Below are positions 59,975 through 64,000 of a DNA stretch of 64,000 nucleotides, one piece after another. Position 1 is the first letter of the stretch. The number at the start of each line of letters is the position of its first letter. A program made the translations under genes and the position numbers. The DNA comes from Choristoneura fumiferana (lineage: Eukaryota > Arthropoda > Insecta > Lepidoptera > Tortricidae): positions 9,645,399 to 9,709,398 of the forward strand of contig NC_133476.1 in the NCBI RefSeq assembly GCF_025370935.1, given 5' to 3'. The notes below the pieces were generated by a model that saw only the letters and a program-made list of their open reading frames with translations, did not search any database and was not told the DNA's origin.

Positions 59975-60203
59975 GGCGCCGTTTCCACCAGAGGTGTGCG
60001 AGGATGTGTTGCGAAAAATGTATTTTTCGTTAACCAATAGAAACGCTTAATTTACCTCACCTCGCTCCGTTCAGCGGTTTTCACTGCTCAGCTGTGTGTG
60101 TGTGTGTGCTATGCGAAGGTACATATATGAAGCGTTTCTATTGGTTCATGAGAAACACATTCCTCGCAACACATACTCGCACATCTTTGGTGGAAACGTA
60201 GCC
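59975..60203. repeat. palindromic MITE, GCCGTTTCCACCA ends
   Basis: GGCGCCGTTTCCACCAGAGG at the left and TTTGGTGGAAACGTAGCC at the right. Inner pairs include TGTTGCGA and AACCAATAGAAACGCTT. Contains a (GT)n loop. Same family as the fragment at 40,981. Confidence 0.75.
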
Positions 60204-61182
60204 TTAATCTTGCGTGCAGGCGATATAATATGTTTCAAACTAGCTTTATTATTTTCCTAGGCTAAACATTGAAAAGATTAATAATCCGATTTTTTTACAT
60301 TTGTTACGTAAATGTTACTTCAATTTTACGTTGTTATTACTAACCTTACAAAAAAATGCAGCTACGCTGAATTGCAAAACAAATTGATTGACACTATCAC
60401 GAACTGGGCGATTTTAAACTGCAAACGTTGGTAGTTTAATATATCCACTTTACTGTATCTTAACATAATAAACTATTGGCATTTTACTTTTGAGTGTATT
60501 AAAAATGTAAACTTGCATGATAAATACCCTAAAGCCCGCAACTTGTATGATTGCGAAAAATAGATGTACCTATCGGAAATCCCATCTTTTTTGCCGTTTT
60601 TGGCATGTTTTTCCTAACGCGACGGCTAGATTAACTTACTTCTGTCTCGTAGTCTGGGTTATCTCGAATGTTTCTTGCATCTACATAATATTCATAAAAG
60701 TAGAGCATTTTTGTTTGTATGCGGTTATTGACCTTCGACTCATTGTCAATCAATCATATTTGTTATGGGAATATTCACTAGGGGGAACGATCTATGAAAT
60801 GCCCCGTCATTCGTCGGTAACGAATGAGGGGGCCCTTCCGAAATACATTTCAAAGCCTGACTTTTATTTTAATTCACCGTAGTTTATCAATCACATAAAA
60901 AGCGTCACACTTATATCTTTGGAACGGAACGGTAGTACTTAACTTATTTTAAATTGATAATGTTTTGCAGGTAATGTCACAATACTATTAACTATTGTTT
61001 CTTTTGTCTGCCCACGTGCCATGAATGATGAACTTGTTATATGGATTCAGTGAAATCATTACAATATCACGTTGTAATGCATATATATTAATTTACTTGT
61101 GTTAGCTACCTACTTGTCTCGAGCCCGTTCTTGATGTAGAATACTTTATCAAATTAACGTGTATCTATTTAAGTGGCCACTT

Positions 61183-61546
61183 AATACGGTATTTGACAAC
61201 TCCTGAATTTGCCATGTCTTATATATTATTATGAAAATATAGGTGCACAGAAAGTGTTTAGCGAAGAGAAAACATAAATCAGTTGAAAATTGGATTTATA
61301 GTGATTTTTTGAAAAATCTATATACCTGTCTCTTTCTCAAACGCTTTTCTCTATGCAGCAAGTATGGCGCTACTAGCGTGTGACGTCACATGCCAGTATG
61401 TCTTTCTCTGTCTAATCTTGGATTTCAAACCTTTATAACTTTGTTATTTGTAAAGGTAGCTTAAAATTTGTTTCTCTATTCGATAACAGGCATTGTAAAG
61501 TTTTAATTTATAATACATATAAAAAATAGTCAAATACCGTATTGAA
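61183..61546. repeat. MITE with AATACGGTATTTGAC ends
   Basis: AATACGGTATTTGAC (61,186) is mirrored by GTCAAATACCGTATT (61,543). The interior is AT-rich with no further pairing that I can see. Confidence 0.5.
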
Positions 61547-61959
61547 TCATCGATGTTTACGACGTGTTTCGTCACCCGCTGATTACTGTCCGTTATCAAA
61601 AGTAATCTGTGCATCGGAATGTGGATTAACGTGAATGGTTAGCTAAACGGGATCCGTATTCTGCGAACCGAGCTTCTTTTGATTTCATTACTGACGTTAA
61701 AGTGTTCGCACTTGGACTGTACTTATAGCGAAATGCTTCCAAGAACTTTTGCGAAATTATGCCAGCGATAATGTAGAAGTATGCTGAGAAGTATACGATG
61801 CTTCAATTTATGAGATCATCGGATGGTCATGATTTATTTAATTAACCTTTTTTATGATTATTGTTGATTTATGCCGCTCGATAACCTTACAACGATTGTA
61901 TTTAGTTTTTAAAGATTTAATAGTAGGCACAACTTAATTGAAAGTCCGGTGTATTAGTC

Positions 61960-62190
61960 CCCGTGTGGTGTCGGGTAAGAACCTCTCCATTTCTTCCGTG
62001 GATGTCGTAAGAGGCGACAAAGGATATAGGTTAAGGTATACCGTAGGCGACAGGCTAACAACCTGTCACTATTGTACCTACCTTTTTTTGTCAAACTAAA
62101 CCTAAAATTGCTAAAAGTGGCTCCGAAGCGGTAACGTTTCGTGTGCTCTGCCTACCCCATTTGGGAATATAAGCGTGTTGTTTTGTGTGT
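61960..62190 (+). repeat. LINE 3'-end fragment
   Basis: Contains ATTTCTTCCGTGGATGTCGT, GGTATACCGTAGGCGACAGG and CGTGTGCTCTGCCTACCCC. I recall these blocks from the 3' untranslated end of a widespread lepidopteran non-LTR element. No coding part remains. Confidence 0.5.
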
Positions 62191-63039
62191 ATTAGTGAGA
62201 AATATCATTTATTGATAGTCTATTGTTAAATTTTCTCTCCGCGCAATCCTCAATATATGTTTACATAAATAAACTACATGTAATCACTGCATTGAAAACG
62301 ATAGTGAATAAATTACTTACATTTACGTACCTAAGTACTTATGTTTAATGGTTCTTGCTATCTGAAAACCCATTTACATTATGATTGACTTTAGCGAAAC
62401 ATACATTCCTTATGTTAGTTCTACTTGGTTTGCACTTCAAGGAAAGTCATACATTTGCTCATATGTACCTTTTGTAACTTTACCTGTTTGATTAGCATTT
62501 TAAAGAATAAGGATATTATAAAAGAAAAAATAAAACAGTCGAGTGCAAAAAATATGGACTTAGTAACCCTTCAAAAATATGTACCTACCACAGACTTTTA
62601 TTCCAACGTAATAAGGCCGGACTCGTAGTAACACATTTTTGAGTGGTTCGAATAGATAGGTATTATTAAAAATATATTATTATATCCATAAAGACATTAC
62701 CGTTCCATCACTGATGAAAGCTGAAATTTAAAGAAAACTAGTAAACTAAAAAATTCTAAATTTACTTTGAAAAAGGTAAAACTAATCAGTTTCCTTTCAT
62801 ATAATACTTTATACCAAAGTTGTATTCGCGTAAACTTTTTTTGAGAAGTGCCCGAAAGCGCATACTTCCGATGATTATCTCATGGCGCCCGGATTACCTA
62901 CCGCGTTGGATCATTAGACCGACGGTTAGCAGGCAGTTAATGTGCAATTGTCAACGAATGGCCGCCGCGTAGAGAAGCCATTAAATAATGACGAATGGAA
63001 GACCACCAACGAAGTGATGCTCGCGTCGTTACGAATCTG

Positions 63040-63172
63040 GCTCTATACTACGAAGTTCAAAATTCGAACTTCGTATCTTGCCGTCCCGCTGGCGCTAATA
63101 TTATTTAATACGAGAGCAAGAGGGACGTTACGATACGAACTTCGATTTTCGAATTTCGTAGTAGCCCTCCTG
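63040..63172. repeat. palindromic element P, right-hand copy
   Basis: The arms ACTACGAAGTTCAAAATTCG and CGATTTTCGAATTTCGTAGT pair around an ATTATTTAATACGAGAGC-type centre. Same family as at 25.3-25.8 kb; the outer GGGCT is lost on the left. Confidence 0.65.
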
Positions 63173-64000
63173 TTATTCTTATGATTGACTGCTTGTTTTG
63201 CAAGACACTTCTGAATAGTGCGAGCATGGTCACATGCGAGACATTTGTTGAGACTAAATGTAATTGAAGCCTCAACATATTGACCATTGTTTGCAAAACA
63301 CGTCTCGTGCATATGGAAATAAATTTCATTTTTAATTTGTCTTGCTTTAAGTATTTAACTTTCCGTTGAGAAAAGCGATTGGAGTTGTGATAAAATGAAA
63401 TTAAATTGTCCTGGGCCTTTGTTCAGAAACTATTACTTAATAAAATCAAAATTGCTGGATTGCTGGTGTTGAGATTGATGTTGGCTTTTGTTAAGAAATT
63501 ATTCTTCGTGATACTGTAATTTTATGTTGGTTGTATTATTGATTTAATGTAAATAATGTATGCAAAACTGTTTTTTTTAAATATTTATAGCTATAGGTAG
63601 GTAGGTCGACTAAGCAAATAAACCTTTAATGTTTTAAATCGTACAACGGTCGTTGAACCTTAGGGTGGTAAAGAAATTTCTTGGTCGCATCTACCTACTT
63701 ACAAACAATGCCAATGTGAACAATTTTCACACCTCACTAGGTTTTTTTTTATAAATCGAGTTTGAAGTCTGTATTTGTCATAATCCAAATGTCTTATGTT
63801 ATGTTCAATGTGTAGCGCCAAAGTAAGAGCACCATTCTTGCGTGCTGCAGGGATGTTGCTAGAGCGCTGTTCACAGCTGAGGCGCAGATAAACTATTTGG
63901 TTTTAGATTACTTTATTTTTATTCTAGCCTAGCGCATTACCATCAACTTAAATCACAGCACTTAAGTGCTGTGTTAAACATTGCTACTTAGTAATCAATT

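Larger units (their letters stand above)
59598..64000. other. no exon found downstream of RTTN exon 23
   Basis: Exon 23 ends with a strong GAT|GTAAGT donor, so RTTN should continue. I found no convincing exon in the last 4.4 kb, only MITEs and LINE fragments. The rest of the gene probably lies beyond the window, in a large intron here. Confidence 0.5.

Noticed and set aside
60517..60882. 121-codon plus-strand frame
   Set aside because: Hydrophobic, AT-driven composition, no motif, and no phase fit with RTTN exon 23.
62942..63184. Possible RTTN exon 24 at 62.9 kb
   Set aside because: The peptide runs into palindromic element P, the only donor (GAA|GTGATG) is weak, and no match to rotatin could be seen.

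Overview
The window reads as nuclear DNA of a moth or butterfly (Lepidoptera). It is AT-rich, its genes have GT-AG introns, and insect-type genes sit in a dense background of small transposons. Several repeat families match ones I recall from lepidopteran genomes, such as the GGGTTCCGTAGCC repeat, tRNA-derived SINEs ending in (GAT)n, and palindromic MITEs. The species cannot be named from sequence alone. All family names are by recognition; no database search was run.

Layout. 1-12,287 is gene-poor and made of repeats. 12,498-12,794 (minus) is probably the first coding exon of an unidentified gene that leaves the window to the left, with a CpG-rich 5' flank. 13,005-18,260 holds repeats, including a 2-kb inverted-repeat element with three other elements nested in it. 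18,261-20,173 (plus) is a six-exon METTL1 tRNA m7G methyltransferase gene. It converges on 21,116-24,934 (minus), an intronless SKI3/TTC37 coding region (RNA-exosome cofactor). 25,200-28,676 is MITE-rich and has a minisatellite. 28,770-35,528 is a BEL/Pao LTR retrotransposon with identical LTRs, inserted into an older MITE.

From 36,289 to at least 59,597 (plus) lies rotatin (RTTN; Drosophila Ana3), a centriole protein. I traced 23 exons; the 3' end was not found. Its introns carry a LINE inserted in a SINE, a SINE inserted in a MITE, a Tc1 transposon with IR/DR ends, a 540-bp pentanucleotide satellite and many MITEs. All exon junctions agree in phase except for two apparent single-base losses inside exons 5 and 19.

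The host genes have unrelated cell roles: tRNA modification, mRNA decay and centriole assembly. They are neighbours, not an operon. The most unusual points are the two RTTN frame breaks, the in-frame TGA-CGG between gag and pol of the young Pao element, and the nested structures of the inverted-repeat elements. I see no sign of a prokaryotic system or CRISPR array.
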